Notes: generated by a model not told the origin, from the sequence alone. A stretch of 11,773 nt of DNA from JAGLYP01 sp034659435 (GCA_034659435.1 JAYEHJ010000068.1:1-11773); one strand, 5' to 3'. Counted from the first letter of the stretch, positions 1 through 6,332 are shown. Made by a program: numbers and translations.

Positions 1-828
1 TTGCGCGCGCCTGCCAATAAATTCACAAAACTCCGCAACTCCGATATCTTTCGCAAAATTTTTATAATACGCAATATCCTTTTCATTGCCGCCAACCGCG
101 GCAAAAATAATATCTTTATTATTCAGTCTTTTTATGGCTTGCAAAATTTCATCAATTCCCTTATCAACTCCCATTGTCTTAAAACTGCCGGTATATAATA
201 ATATTTTTTTATTATTAATTTTTTTCTTAAAATCCTCGTCTATGCCCAACTTTTTAATCGCTTCTTTTCTGGAAATATCAATATTAAAAATTTTCAAATT
301 CACGCCGTTCGGAGCAATTAAAATATCATTTCCAAACCCATGCTTAATAAATTCTTTTTTAATATAATTATTGGTTGTAATAATATAATCGCATTTGCGC
401 AAACACATAAGCGCTATTCTCTTTTTCTTGCCAAACCAATCATGACATTCATAAGCGGTTTTTATCTCGCGCAAATTAAAAAACCAGACCAATTCTGGAT
501 TTCTTGTATAAACTATAACATTTTTGTCAACTTTTTTAAAGGCTAATTTCAAAAAAAACCACAAACTTTGCAAATAAACCGATTTTCTAAACAATATTTT
601 ATCAAACCGAATAAAATCAAAACTTTTTATGTATTTTATTTTAAAATTTTCTTTTAAATTATAATACTCAAAAGCGTTTTCTTTGATTGGATTTTCTCTT
701 GTCGGCGCCCACAACTCAATTTCAACTCCTGCTGAGCTGAATTCTTCACACATTTTGCAAATTTGATAGCCATGAGCCTTCTCTGTGGGAATACGAGCGT
801 TTACAATGTAAATTATTTTTTTTTGCAT
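1..828 (-). CDS. Glycosyltransferase family 4-like protein, C-terminal part off the window
   Basis: Translating the minus strand from the ATG at 828 gives 276 codons with no stop up to base 1, so the gene runs off the left edge. The protein starts MQKKIIYIVNARIPTEKAHG, a GT-B N-terminal opening (first beta strand, then a Pro/Gly-rich loop). Around residues 173-176 it has APNGV, the usual junction before the C-terminal Rossmann domain. A strand ILLYTGSF follows, typical of the donor-binding half of GT4 enzymes. The part carrying the donor-binding glutamates is missing. Family knowledge: such enzymes transfer a sugar from a nucleotide-sugar onto a lipid- or glycan-linked acceptor at the inner membrane face. 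The substrate is unknown. The start is preceded by a weak AGG a few bases upstream. It is the last gene of the surface-glycan-like cluster. Open frames on the plus strand here are antisense shadows. Confidence 0.88.
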   Translation of the reverse strand, partial: MQKKIIYIVNARIPTEKAHGYQICKMCEEFSSAGVEIELWAPTRENPIKENAFEYYNLKENFKIKYIKSFDFIRFDKILFRKSVYLQSLWFFLKLAFKKVDKNVIVYTRNPELVWFFNLREIKTAYECHDWFGKKKRIALMCLRKCDYIITTNNYIKKEFIKHGFGNDILIAPNGVNLKIFNIDISRKEAIKKLGIDEDFKKKINNKKILLYTGSFKTMGVDKGIDEILQAIKRLNNKDIIFAAVGGNEKDIAYYKNFAKDIGVAEFCEFIGRRAQ

Positions 829-843
829 AATACCTGTTTTGTC

Positions 844-934
844 GTTTCGAAGCGAAGCGAGAAATCTTTAATATAAAATTATGTCTCTAATTTAGATATT
901 AAAAATCTCTCTTCGCTGACGCTCATCGAAAACA
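844..934. repeat. Imperfect inverted repeat between kinase-like and glycosyltransferase genes
   Basis: The left arm (about 844-866, with TCGAAGCGAAGCGAG) and right arm (about 904-934, with CTTCGCTGACGCTCATCGA) are complementary apart from small bulges. They are separated by about 40 AT-rich bases. It occupies most of the 118-base gap between the two genes. It may be a degraded palindromic element or a long transcript hairpin. No clean T-run follows, so I do not call it a terminator. Confidence 0.5.
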
Positions 935-946
935 AAAACAAAAAAT

Positions 947-1597
947 TTAATACCTATCTTGTATTTTCTTTAATAATTCTTGACAAAATTTATTTCCGCT
1001 CTCACATCCATCAATTTCTACATAATTAACCATAGACTTGTCAATGATATTCAAAAAAATCTTATTATTCCCTTCTATTGCTTTTTGCCATTTATTCTTA
1101 TAATCATCATCAAAATCTTCCCTTGCGAAATACCCCCTATTTTTAGCGCGCTCTAAACTCAAAGAAAAGGGAATATCCAAAATAACCAACAAATCCGGTT
1201 TTAATAAACAACTTAAATATTTTTTCATTTTCTCCTTGCTAACCGCGCTATCAAACAAAGCAAAAGCATTTAAAAAATATCCCTGATCCAATATCGCGTT
1301 TTTATATTTTTTCGCTTTTTGATATTTCGCGTTATAATCCAAAAAAGTATTCATTAATTTAAAATAAAAAATTTTCAGATTATTTGAATTGCTTATTAAA
1401 TAAAATAACTGAACAAAAAATTTGTACGGATACTTAAATAAAAAAATCAGATTATAAAAAAACAGTTCGCGCTTGGAGCGAATCTTTATTATTTTATATC
1501 CTTTTTCTTTGGCGATTATTTTTGCCAAAGTTGTTTTGCCGGATCCGGGCAAGCCGTATAATTCTATTAACATATTCTTTAAAACAATTTCATACAT
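947..1597 (-). CDS. P-loop nucleotide kinase-like protein (thymidylate kinase-like fold)
   Basis: The 216-residue protein has a Walker A motif GLPGSGKT at residues 15-22. A DQG triplet at 104-106 sits where nucleoside and nucleotide kinases carry a DR(Y/F/H)-type substrate-binding motif. A hydrophobic strand LLVILDIP (136-143) is followed by an arginine-containing LID-like segment LERAKNRG (148-155). These are hallmarks of small phosphoryl-transfer P-loop proteins. The middle (about 45-85) is unusually rich in Phe, Tyr and Lys. Length and layout fit the dTMP-kinase/deoxynucleoside-kinase clan, but the substrate cannot be read. Its position between a methyltransferase and a glycosyltransferase suggests phosphorylation of a sugar, lipid or nucleotide precursor; this is inference. 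Two starts are possible: ATG at 1597 or ATG at 1573 (residue 9), the latter giving the more usual short lead before Walker A. A TATAAT lies at 1605-1610. Confidence 0.75.
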   Translation of the reverse strand: MYEIVLKNMLIELYGLPGSGKTTLAKIIAKEKGYKIIKIRSKRELFFYNLIFLFKYPYKFFVQLFYLISNSNNLKIFYFKLMNTFLDYNAKYQKAKKYKNAILDQGYFLNAFALFDSAVSKEKMKKYLSCLLKPDLLVILDIPFSLSLERAKNRGYFAREDFDDDYKNKWQKAIEGNNKIFLNIIDKSMVNYVEIDGCESGNKFCQELLKKIQDRY

Positions 1598-1643
1598 AAT
1601 AAATATTATATTTTTACTATTTTAACAAGCGTTCTACCCTGTA

Positions 1644-1709
1644 TTTGTCATTCCCGACACGCAAGCGCGCGCAGGGAAATTATATTAAATGATCGGGAAT
1701 CTCTTTAAG
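1644..1709 (-). repeat. TGTCATTCC-type palindromic repeat, copy 1
   Basis: This 66-base copy matches the reverse complement of 8832-8897 at 65 of 66 positions. Its ends can pair: ATTCCCGA at 1650-1657 with TCGGGAAT at 1693-1700. Between them lie a GC-rich block (CGCAAGCGCGCGCAGGG) and an AT-rich block (AAATTATATTAAATGA). Confidence 0.85.
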
Positions 1710-1797
1710 AGCATCTAAACTATTTTTTAAAATAATAGTTGTTAACATAATATTTTTTTAAAACGTTTTACTCTTTTTTATATTCGTTGATTTTTAC

Positions 1798-1857
1798 GAG
1801 ATCTCCGATCATTTAATATAATTTCTCTGCGAGGCTGGGAGTGTCGGAGATGACAAA
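1798..1857 (+). repeat. TGTCATTCC-type palindromic repeat, copy 2 (diverged, covarying stem)
   Basis: By eye it aligns without gaps to 8838-8897, with 48 of 60 positions identical. Most differences fall in the GC-rich loop. In the stem the left arm is ATCTCCGA (1801-1808) and the right arm TCGGAGAT (1844-1851). Both differ from the other copies at two positions, yet still pair perfectly with each other. It faces the copy at 1644-1709. Confidence 0.8.
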
Positions 1858-1864
1858 ATAAAAA

Positions 1865-1882
1865 GTGTCGAGAATGACAAAA
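1865..1882 (+). repeat. Fragment of the palindromic repeat (right end only)
   Basis: GTGTCGAGAATGACAAAA repeats the right end of the TGTCATTCC-type element (GTGTCGGGAATGACAAA at 8881-8897) with one difference in 17 bases. It lies 7 bases after the diverged copy. It could be a remnant of a tandem insertion or a partial duplication. Confidence 0.55.
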
Positions 1883-1893
1883 AAAGGGAGGAA

Positions 1894-2622
1894 TTATTTT
1901 TTATTAAAAACAACGCAATAAGATTCTGAAAAAAATTTACTGATTAAATTTAGCTGATAATTTCCAAATATTTTATATAATAACATATTCATTTTTGAAG
2001 AACTCCAAAACGGCCAGCTCATTGTTACGGGATAAATTTTTATATTTTCGCAGTTATTTTTTTCAAGTAATCTTTTTAATTTTTCTGGAGCAATTTGTCC
2101 GCTATGAAAATCGGAAATACTGCGCCCGAGTATTTTATTGCGCGAATATTTCGGTGTTTTTGTAATAATAAATCCCCTGCCGCTTGATTTTATTAAATCT
2201 GATATTTTTTTTATTACATCTTCTTTTTTGGGAATATATTCAATCGCGCGCGAAGAAAAAAAAAGATCATATTGCTTTTCAGGATTAAATTCCAAAAAAT
2301 CACTTTCAATATAATTAATATTTTCTATATTTTTAAATCTCTCTTTAACCAATCTTAACATCTCGCTGGAAATATCCAATAAATCATAATTTGCATTATT
2401 ATTATATTCCAACAGCTCTTTAGTCCAAGTTCCGTGCCCCGGTCCGAGTTCAAAGCAAGACGCGTAAGTATTCACTAATGCGTATTTTTTAATCGCGCCC
2501 AAAGTCATCTTATGCCCCGCTTTTTGAATATCATTTTTAAACCACCGCTCCTGCTCATACTTATTATTATACTTACCTTTTATATCTTTATTATATTTAT
2601 TTTTTACTTGTTCTGTTCGCAT
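1894..2622 (-). CDS. Class I SAM-dependent methyltransferase
   Basis: The 242-residue protein carries motif I as FELGPGHG at residues 58-64, following the strand ASC. Acidic residue D83 in LLDIS sits at the end of strand 2, where it would bind the SAM ribose. ESDF (106-109) and the strand YDLFFSSRAIEYI (119-130) correspond to motifs II/III and IV. This is a Rossmann-fold methyltransferase of the Methyltransf_11/25 type. The acceptor is unknown; position among glycosyltransferases suggests a sugar, lipid carrier or small metabolite (inference). The C-terminal third has a Trp/Phe-rich stretch (SWPFWSS). The ATG at 2622 has no Shine-Dalgarno sequence. Its first 24 bases recur at 4008-4031, directly after the stop of the upstream glycosyltransferase, which suggests the two genes were once adjacent. 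Confidence 0.85.
   Translation of the reverse strand: MRTEQVKNKYNKDIKGKYNNKYEQERWFKNDIQKAGHKMTLGAIKKYALVNTYASCFELGPGHGTWTKELLEYNNNANYDLLDISSEMLRLVKERFKNIENINYIESDFLEFNPEKQYDLFFSSRAIEYIPKKEDVIKKISDLIKSSGRGFIITKTPKYSRNKILGRSISDFHSGQIAPEKLKRLLEKNNCENIKIYPVTMSWPFWSSSKMNMLLYKIFGNYQLNLISKFFSESYCVVFNKK
2599..2622 (-). repeat. 24-base direct repeat, copy at the methyltransferase start
   Basis: These are the first eight codons of the methyltransferase gene (MRTEQVKN). The same 24 bases, with one change (C/T), occur at 4008-4031 in the same orientation. Together the copies bracket the ATPase gene. Confidence 0.75.
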
Positions 2623-2683
2623 ATCTGACTATTTAATATTTTTAAAATTATTAATAACTCACCTCGCGCGCCACTCTTAATTT

Positions 2684-2730
2684 TTGTCATTCCATGGGCG
2701 CGAAGCGCAGCCTGCTTAAATTAATGGAAT
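2684..2730 (+). repeat. TGTCATTCC-type palindromic repeat, divergent copy over an ATPase gene end
   Basis: It shares the layout of the other copies: a TTTGTCATTCC left end, a GC-rich block (GGGCGCGAAGCGCAG), an AT-rich block (TTAAATTA) and a complementary right arm. The stem is ATTCCAT (2689-2695) against ATGGAAT (2724-2730), a third stem version that also pairs fully. It covers the stop and the last codons (IPLI) of the ATPase gene. Confidence 0.6.
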
Positions 2731-3924
2731 AAAAAAACCATGTTCATTGACGCCGCCGTCTAAATAACCGCAATATGTTAAAATATCAGAATAATTATCA
2801 GTAAAAGCTAAAGGAAACTTTCCGCATTTCCGCGCGTTTTGTTTTATTTCAATGGCAATTATTTTTTTGTTTTTCAACTTTAAAATAAAATCAATTTCAT
2901 TCTTATTTTTATCACGCCAATAATGAGCCTCATAACCGTTCTTTTTAAGCTGGCTCCAAACCGCGTTTTCTAAAAGCGCTCCGGCATCGGTTCGACTGTC
3001 AAAATTACGAAAATCATCAATTACAAAATTTCGCAATCCCATATCAAAAAAAAATATCTTTGGATTTTTTATTATTTCTTTCTTTTTATTTTTATAAAAA
3101 GGAGCAACAAAATCTGAAACATAAATTTTAGATAAAAAATTTATGTATTTTTTTAATGTTAAAAAAGAAAAATCAGAAATCTGGGAAATATTGCGATAAT
3201 CAACCAAATTTCCAATCTGCAAAGACAGTACTTTTATAAGCTTTGATAATTTATAATCATCAACAAGACCTAAAATATCTTTTACTTCACGTAAAAAATA
3301 TGTGTTATAAATGTTTTTCAACACTTCCCTTTTTACGTCTTTATCGTCAGACAATACAACCTGGGGGTATCCGCCCCAAATAGCATACTCCTCGTAATAA
3401 TCGCGAAAAACTTTCATTTGTTCAGCGGCTAAAAAATTTTTTTCGCATTTATTCAAATCAATCTTATTTTTTTCATAAACTTTCGCGTAATTTAAATCCC
3501 GATACAGCAAATATTCATAAAAATCAAAAGGATGCATTTCCAATACAAAAATTCTCCCTACTAAAAATTTAATGGCTTTGACGGTTAAATCTACCGCCGA
3601 TGAACCTGAAATAATTATTTTAATATCATAAGAATCATATAAATATTTTAAAAGTTTTCCGCCGTTATCGGTATATTGAAACTCATCAATAAATAAATAT
3701 TTATTGCCCTGAACATACGTTTCGGCAAATTGCTTAATATTGTTTTCAAATAAAGAAAGAATTTGCTGATCCTCAAATGTCAAAAAAACAGCGCCTTCCA
3801 AGCCTTTATAGATCTGCTTTAACGTAGTTGTTTTGCCTGATTGCCTTGCTCCGACTATGGCAATAATTTCAGGACGATTTAAATATTTCCTGATTTTTTC
3901 TTCAATATTTCGTTTAATATACAT
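2716..3924 (-). CDS. AAA ATPase with C-terminal DUF4143 domain
   Basis: The 402-residue protein has the two-part layout of the AAA_14/DUF4143 family. The ATPase part has Walker A GARQSGKT at residues 25-32, Walker B YLFIDE at 76-81, and a sensor-1-like ISGSSA at 105-110, then LVGRIFVLEMHPFDFYEYL. The C-terminal part has conserved GALLEN (315-320), NEIDFIL (342-348) and IAIEIKQ (356-362). That spacing of E, D and E-x-K resembles the PD-(D/E)XK nuclease fold. The cellular role of this family is poorly known; it is often an accessory gene. Here it has a promoter-like -35/-10 pair and an inverted repeat just upstream, unlike its neighbours. It is bracketed by 24-base direct repeats, so it probably entered an existing gene pair. 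A palindromic repeat supplies its final codons. The ATG at 3924 has no Shine-Dalgarno sequence. Confidence 0.9.
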   Translation of the reverse strand: MYIKRNIEEKIRKYLNRPEIIAIVGARQSGKTTTLKQIYKGLEGAVFLTFEDQQILSLFENNIKQFAETYVQGNKYLFIDEFQYTDNGGKLLKYLYDSYDIKIIISGSSAVDLTVKAIKFLVGRIFVLEMHPFDFYEYLLYRDLNYAKVYEKNKIDLNKCEKNFLAAEQMKVFRDYYEEYAIWGGYPQVVLSDDKDVKREVLKNIYNTYFLREVKDILGLVDDYKLSKLIKVLSLQIGNLVDYRNISQISDFSFLTLKKYINFLSKIYVSDFVAPFYKNKKKEIIKNPKIFFFDMGLRNFVIDDFRNFDSRTDAGALLENAVWSQLKKNGYEAHYWRDKNKNEIDFILKLKNKKIIAIEIKQNARKCGKFPLAFTDNYSDILTYCGYLDGGVNEHGFFIPLI

Positions 3925-3945
3925 AAAAATGTTAAAATAACCCTA

Positions 3946-3983
3946 TTACGCTAAAATTAATAGGTATCTAAATACTAGCGTAA
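3946..3983. promoter_or_regulatory. Possible operator: overlapping inverted repeats upstream of the ATPase gene
   Basis: TTACGCTA at 3946-3953 and TAGCGTAA at 3976-3983 form a perfect 8-base inverted repeat with a 22-base spacer. A second inverted repeat, CCTATTA (3942-3948) with TAATAGG (3958-3964), overlaps it. The promoter-proximal arm overlaps the proposed -10 box. This arrangement suits a repressor site, but no regulator is identified. Confidence 0.45.
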
Positions 3984-4000
3984 ATAATTTTATAAGTCAA
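3972..4000 (-). promoter_or_regulatory. Probable promoter of the ATPase gene
   Basis: On the minus strand TTGACT (3995-4000, 5 of 6 to the -35 consensus) is followed after exactly 17 bases by TAGTAT (3972-3977, 4 of 6 to the -10 consensus). Transcription would begin near 3965, about 40 bases before the ATG at 3924. In AT-rich DNA such matches occur by chance, but the spacing and the overlap with an inverted repeat support it. Confidence 0.5.
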
Positions 4001-4007
4001 ATTTAAT

Positions 4008-4031
4008 ATTTTTTACTTGTTCTGTTTGCAT
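4008..4031 (-). repeat. 24-base direct repeat, vestigial methyltransferase start
   Basis: This matches 2599-2622 at 23 of 24 bases. It begins 7 bases after the stop of the upstream glycosyltransferase gene and would encode MQTEQVKN, then IKFDL and a stop. It reads as an abandoned 5' end of the methyltransferase gene now cut off by the ATPase gene. Confidence 0.7.
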
Positions 4032-4038
4032 GTTTAAC

Positions 4039-5145
4039 TTATTTTAGTATTTCAAAAACCCTCTTAACAAACCCCTCAAGCCCATGTTCACGAACAACCA
4101 CATCCCGCAAATCCTCGCCCATCTTAACGTAATCATTTCCGCTCAAACCAATCACCCTTTCAATTCTTTCACTCAAAGCCTGAAAATCCCCGGATGAATA
4201 AAACAAATCATTTTTATATTTCCCCAAAACCGCGAGCAAGGCTTCGTTGCAACCGATCACAGGCAGGCCGCAAGCCATAGCTTCTAAAAAAGTTTTGTCC
4301 AGACTGCCGGTTTGGCTTGCGCTGACAAAAATATCAGCTTCTTGCAAATATTTAACAATATCTTTATTAGGCACAGCCCCGGCAAAATTAATATTACTTC
4401 CGAGTTTTTTTTCTTTAATTTGCTTTTGCAAAGACTCATAATATTCTCTCTGCTCTGAAAGCCCGACTTGCCCGATAACATCAAATTTAACATTAATTCC
4501 TTTTTTCACCAAAACGTCCACTGCATTAATCAAGGTGCCAATATCCTTAATCGGCGAAATCCTTCCAATAGTAATTAAGTTAATTTTAGATTTGTGATTT
4601 GTGATTTTAGATTTTATTTGAAATTTATTAAAGTCTATCCCCTGCCCGATAATCTTAATTTTATCGCTTTTCATCCGGCATCCGCTCGCTGTTGAAGTAA
4701 AAATATTATCAACAAACTTCTCTGCGATTCGCAGCCCCGACGACACATGTCCATGCGCGTACCACAACCCAACTTTTTTCCGCCATATCCGCCAAAACAA
4801 TCCCCCAAGCAAAACATAAATCGGATTCATGTGCACAAATACATTATCATAATTTTTTCGCTCTTGCCAAATGTATTTATAAAAACGGAAAAAATATTTA
4901 ATTTTCTGAATAATTCGTAATTCGCTTGTACTCGCTTGACGGGTGTAATTGAAAATTGAAAATTGATTATCCTCTTTCCCCAGCGACAGAACTTTAACAT
5001 TACTAGGCAGATCATATTCGCTTTTATACAAGCATATAACGGTTATTTGCTCGCAATTTTTCGCAAACTCCGCAATCCAAGAATGAAAAAATCCAAGCAA
5101 ATCATCGTTTATATCAACTTTTTGCGTGCAAATTAATAGTTTCAT
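4039..5145 (-). CDS. GT-B glycosyltransferase (GT4-like) with two repeat-derived inserts
   Basis: The 368-residue protein has an N-terminal domain starting MKLLICTQKVD and a membrane-facing basic/aromatic helix (about 107-128). A YAHGH motif follows at 129-133 and a GQGID domain junction at 167-171. The C-terminal donor domain starts INLITIGRISPIKD, with DIFVSAS (271-277) and LDKTFLEAMACGLPVIG (282-298) near the nucleotide-sugar site. The EAMACGLPVI block keeps the second glutamate (E288) of the EX7E motif. Eight residues earlier there is glycine, so the first glutamate is absent, as in some family members with a DK-type loop. Two stretches look repeat-made: residues 60-78 and 177-188, the latter in the interdomain linker. 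The ATG at 5145 lies 6 bases after the radical SAM stop, so the two are surely co-transcribed. Donor and acceptor are unknown. Confidence 0.9.
   Translation of the reverse strand: MKLLICTQKVDINDDLLGFFHSWIAEFAKNCEQITVICLYKSEYDLPSNVKVLSLGKEDNQFSIFNYTRQASTSELRIIQKIKYFFRFYKYIWQERKNYDNVFVHMNPIYVLLGGLFWRIWRKKVGLWYAHGHVSSGLRIAEKFVDNIFTSTASGCRMKSDKIKIIGQGIDFNKFQIKSKITNHKSKINLITIGRISPIKDIGTLINAVDVLVKKGINVKFDVIGQVGLSEQREYYESLQKQIKEKKLGSNINFAGAVPNKDIVKYLQEADIFVSASQTGSLDKTFLEAMACGLPVIGCNEALLAVLGKYKNDLFYSSGDFQALSERIERVIGLSGNDYVKMGEDLRDVVVREHGLEGFVKRVFEILK
4583..4617. repeat. Heptamer tract in the glycosyltransferase interdomain linker
   Basis: Five consecutive 7-base units run ATTTTAG, ATTTGTG, ATTTGTG, ATTTTAG, ATTTTAT. 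They encode residues 177-188 (IKSKITNHKSKI) on the minus strand. The same ATTTGTG plus ATTTTAT pair occurs at 11127-11140 beside the ligA repeat. Confidence 0.7.
4912..4967. repeat. Composite heptamer repeat in the glycosyltransferase N-terminal domain
   Basis: AATTCGT followed by AATTCG (4912-4924), then a 22-base spacer with CTTG-ACTCGCTTGACGGG, then two AATTGAA units and one AATTGAT (4947-4967). It encodes residues 60-78 (with SIFNYTRQASTSELRI), which do not resemble a conserved GT segment. The AATTCGT unit is the one in the ligA tract at 9682-9715. Confidence 0.7.
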
Positions 5146-5151
5146 AATTTT

Positions 5152-6267
5152 TTAACTAAAAACCCCAACAACCGCGTTTATGATTCTTTTCTTTATAACC
5201 GCCAAAGGGCGGATGCTGTTTACGTTGCAAACGGCGCAGTTTAAATCTTTAAAACGCCCAGACTCATGTTCGCTTAAATAATTTAATCTTTTTTCGCTAT
5301 TATATATTTTTTCTAAACTGCTATTATTCGCGTTGCCGATTATCGCTTTCTCAGTCGGATCATTAGCGCAAATATAAACATCGCCGTTCCAATTTATATT
5401 CATGCCTTTTATATACACACAAGGCTTTTTTAACTCCCAATTATTTAAAAGCCTGTCAATAAAATTCATTTCGCGGGTAAGATGACTTCTTGCTCCGGCC
5501 CAATTGTGCGGTTCATAATAAAAACTGGTCAAATATTTTAAGCCTTTTAGTTCTTTTTTCCAAAATTTAATATAACGTATTTTATTTAAAAAGCTTACAT
5601 TGCCAATATCAACAAAATGAACATTAAATAAAACACGCGATTTTTTTTCTTTGGCTTTTTTAAGCAAATACAAAATATTTTCTTTTGCTTGCGCGTATTT
5701 ATCAACTTGCTTGCCTTTTAGATATTCCTCGCGAGTAAATCCATCCATTGAAGTTTCAATTGATTCAAAAGGATAATTTAACAATTTATCCGTCCATTCT
5801 TTTTTTAAAATAATCGCGTTAGTGGAAATTCTGATTTTTAGGCCATGCTTAACCGCTAAATTTATCATATCAAAAATCCGCGGATGCAAGAAAGGCTCGC
5901 CAAAAAGAGCGAATGAAATCGTATCAACTTTTTTTTCTTTTGCCCATGCAACTATTTTTTCAAATAACGCAAATTCCATATACCCGGTTCCCTTGTCATG
6001 AATATATTCCCGCGGACAATAAAAACAGCGGCCGGTACAGCGATTAGTCGGGCCGATTCTTATTACGCTTGGAATCTTTCGCGAGCGGCAGCGGTATTTT
6101 CCGTTCTTATCAAGCAAATAATTTACTTTTTTGCTATTTTTGATTAACAGCCTTTCCAAAAAATTATACCTAGCGCGTTTTTTATTTTTAATTTTAAAAT
6201 CTTTTTTATCCGGCTTTTCATAAACATTAACTATCCCGCCATGCTTGTCATATTTTATTTTTGGCAT
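5152..6267 (-). CDS. Radical SAM protein with C-terminal SPASM domain
   Basis: The 371-residue protein (from the ATG at 6267) has the radical SAM cluster motif CTGRCFYC, with Cys 77, 81 and 84 in CX3CX2C spacing. The SAM-contacting LFGEPFLH follows at 121-128, and ISTNA at 147-151. The C-terminal SPASM-like region has Cys 283, GDVYIC (Cys 300), an IIGN turn at 309-312, and CAVC (Cys 344 and 347). These would bind one auxiliary Fe-S cluster. The family cleaves SAM to a 5'-deoxyadenosyl radical; SPASM members modify peptides, sugars or small molecules. The substrate is not readable. Its neighbours suggest a glycan or nucleotide-sugar modification. An in-frame TTG at 6276 would add three residues. 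I prefer the ATG because an extended -10 box at 6292-6300 leaves a short leader to either start and ATG is the stronger codon. Confidence 0.88.
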   Translation of the reverse strand: MPKIKYDKHGGIVNVYEKPDKKDFKIKNKKRARYNFLERLLIKNSKKVNYLLDKNGKYRCRSRKIPSVIRIGPTNRCTGRCFYCPREYIHDKGTGYMEFALFEKIVAWAKEKKVDTISFALFGEPFLHPRIFDMINLAVKHGLKIRISTNAIILKKEWTDKLLNYPFESIETSMDGFTREEYLKGKQVDKYAQAKENILYLLKKAKEKKSRVLFNVHFVDIGNVSFLNKIRYIKFWKKELKGLKYLTSFYYEPHNWAGARSHLTREMNFIDRLLNNWELKKPCVYIKGMNINWNGDVYICANDPTEKAIIGNANNSSLEKIYNSEKRLNYLSEHESGRFKDLNCAVCNVNSIRPLAVIKKRIINAVVGVFS

Positions 6268-6291
6268 ATAGCGCAAACTAATTTTAAAAAC

Positions 6292-6300
6292 ATTATATCA
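6292..6300 (-). promoter_or_regulatory. Extended -10 promoter element before the radical SAM gene
   Basis: TGATATAAT on the minus strand is a perfect TATAAT with the TG-n extension that can replace a good -35. Transcription would start near 6285, about 18 bases before the ATG at 6267. It lies just after the tRNA and its terminator-like hairpin, where a new transcript would be expected to start. Confidence 0.5.
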
Positions 6301-6304
6301 TAAA

Positions 6305-6332
6305 CCTTAAAACATAAAGCGGATTTATCCGC
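6305..6332 (-). terminator. Terminator-like hairpin after tRNA-Ser
   Basis: On the minus strand GCGGA and TCCGC form a 5-base stem with a TAAA loop (6319-6332), followed by TTTATGTTTT. The stem is short and the T-run interrupted, so strength is uncertain. The GGCGGA arm can instead pair with the TCCGCC that spans the tRNA 3' end. Confidence 0.4.

Larger units (their letters stand above)
1598..1893. other. Repeat-filled intergenic stretch
   Basis: These 296 bases lie between the methyltransferase and the kinase-like gene and hold no credible gene. They contain two copies of the TGTCATTCC-ended palindromic repeat in opposite orientation (1644-1709 and 1798-1857), plus a 3' fragment (1865-1882). 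The spacer between the copies is AT-rich and has a small hairpin with arms AACTATT and AATAGTT near 1718-1741. A TATAAT at 1605-1610, just before the kinase-like gene, could be a -10 box, but no convincing -35 accompanies it. Confidence 0.7.

Noticed and set aside
1..546. Three plus-strand open frames (65, 93 and 68 codons)
   Set aside because: They are antisense to the clear minus-strand glycosyltransferase frame that runs unbroken from 828 to 1; their products are low-complexity Phe/Ile-rich sequences.
3924..4038. Transposon ends around the ATPase gene
   Set aside because: The 24-base direct repeat is host gene sequence rather than a terminal repeat, and no transposase or integrase gene is present; a simple insertion sequence is not supported.
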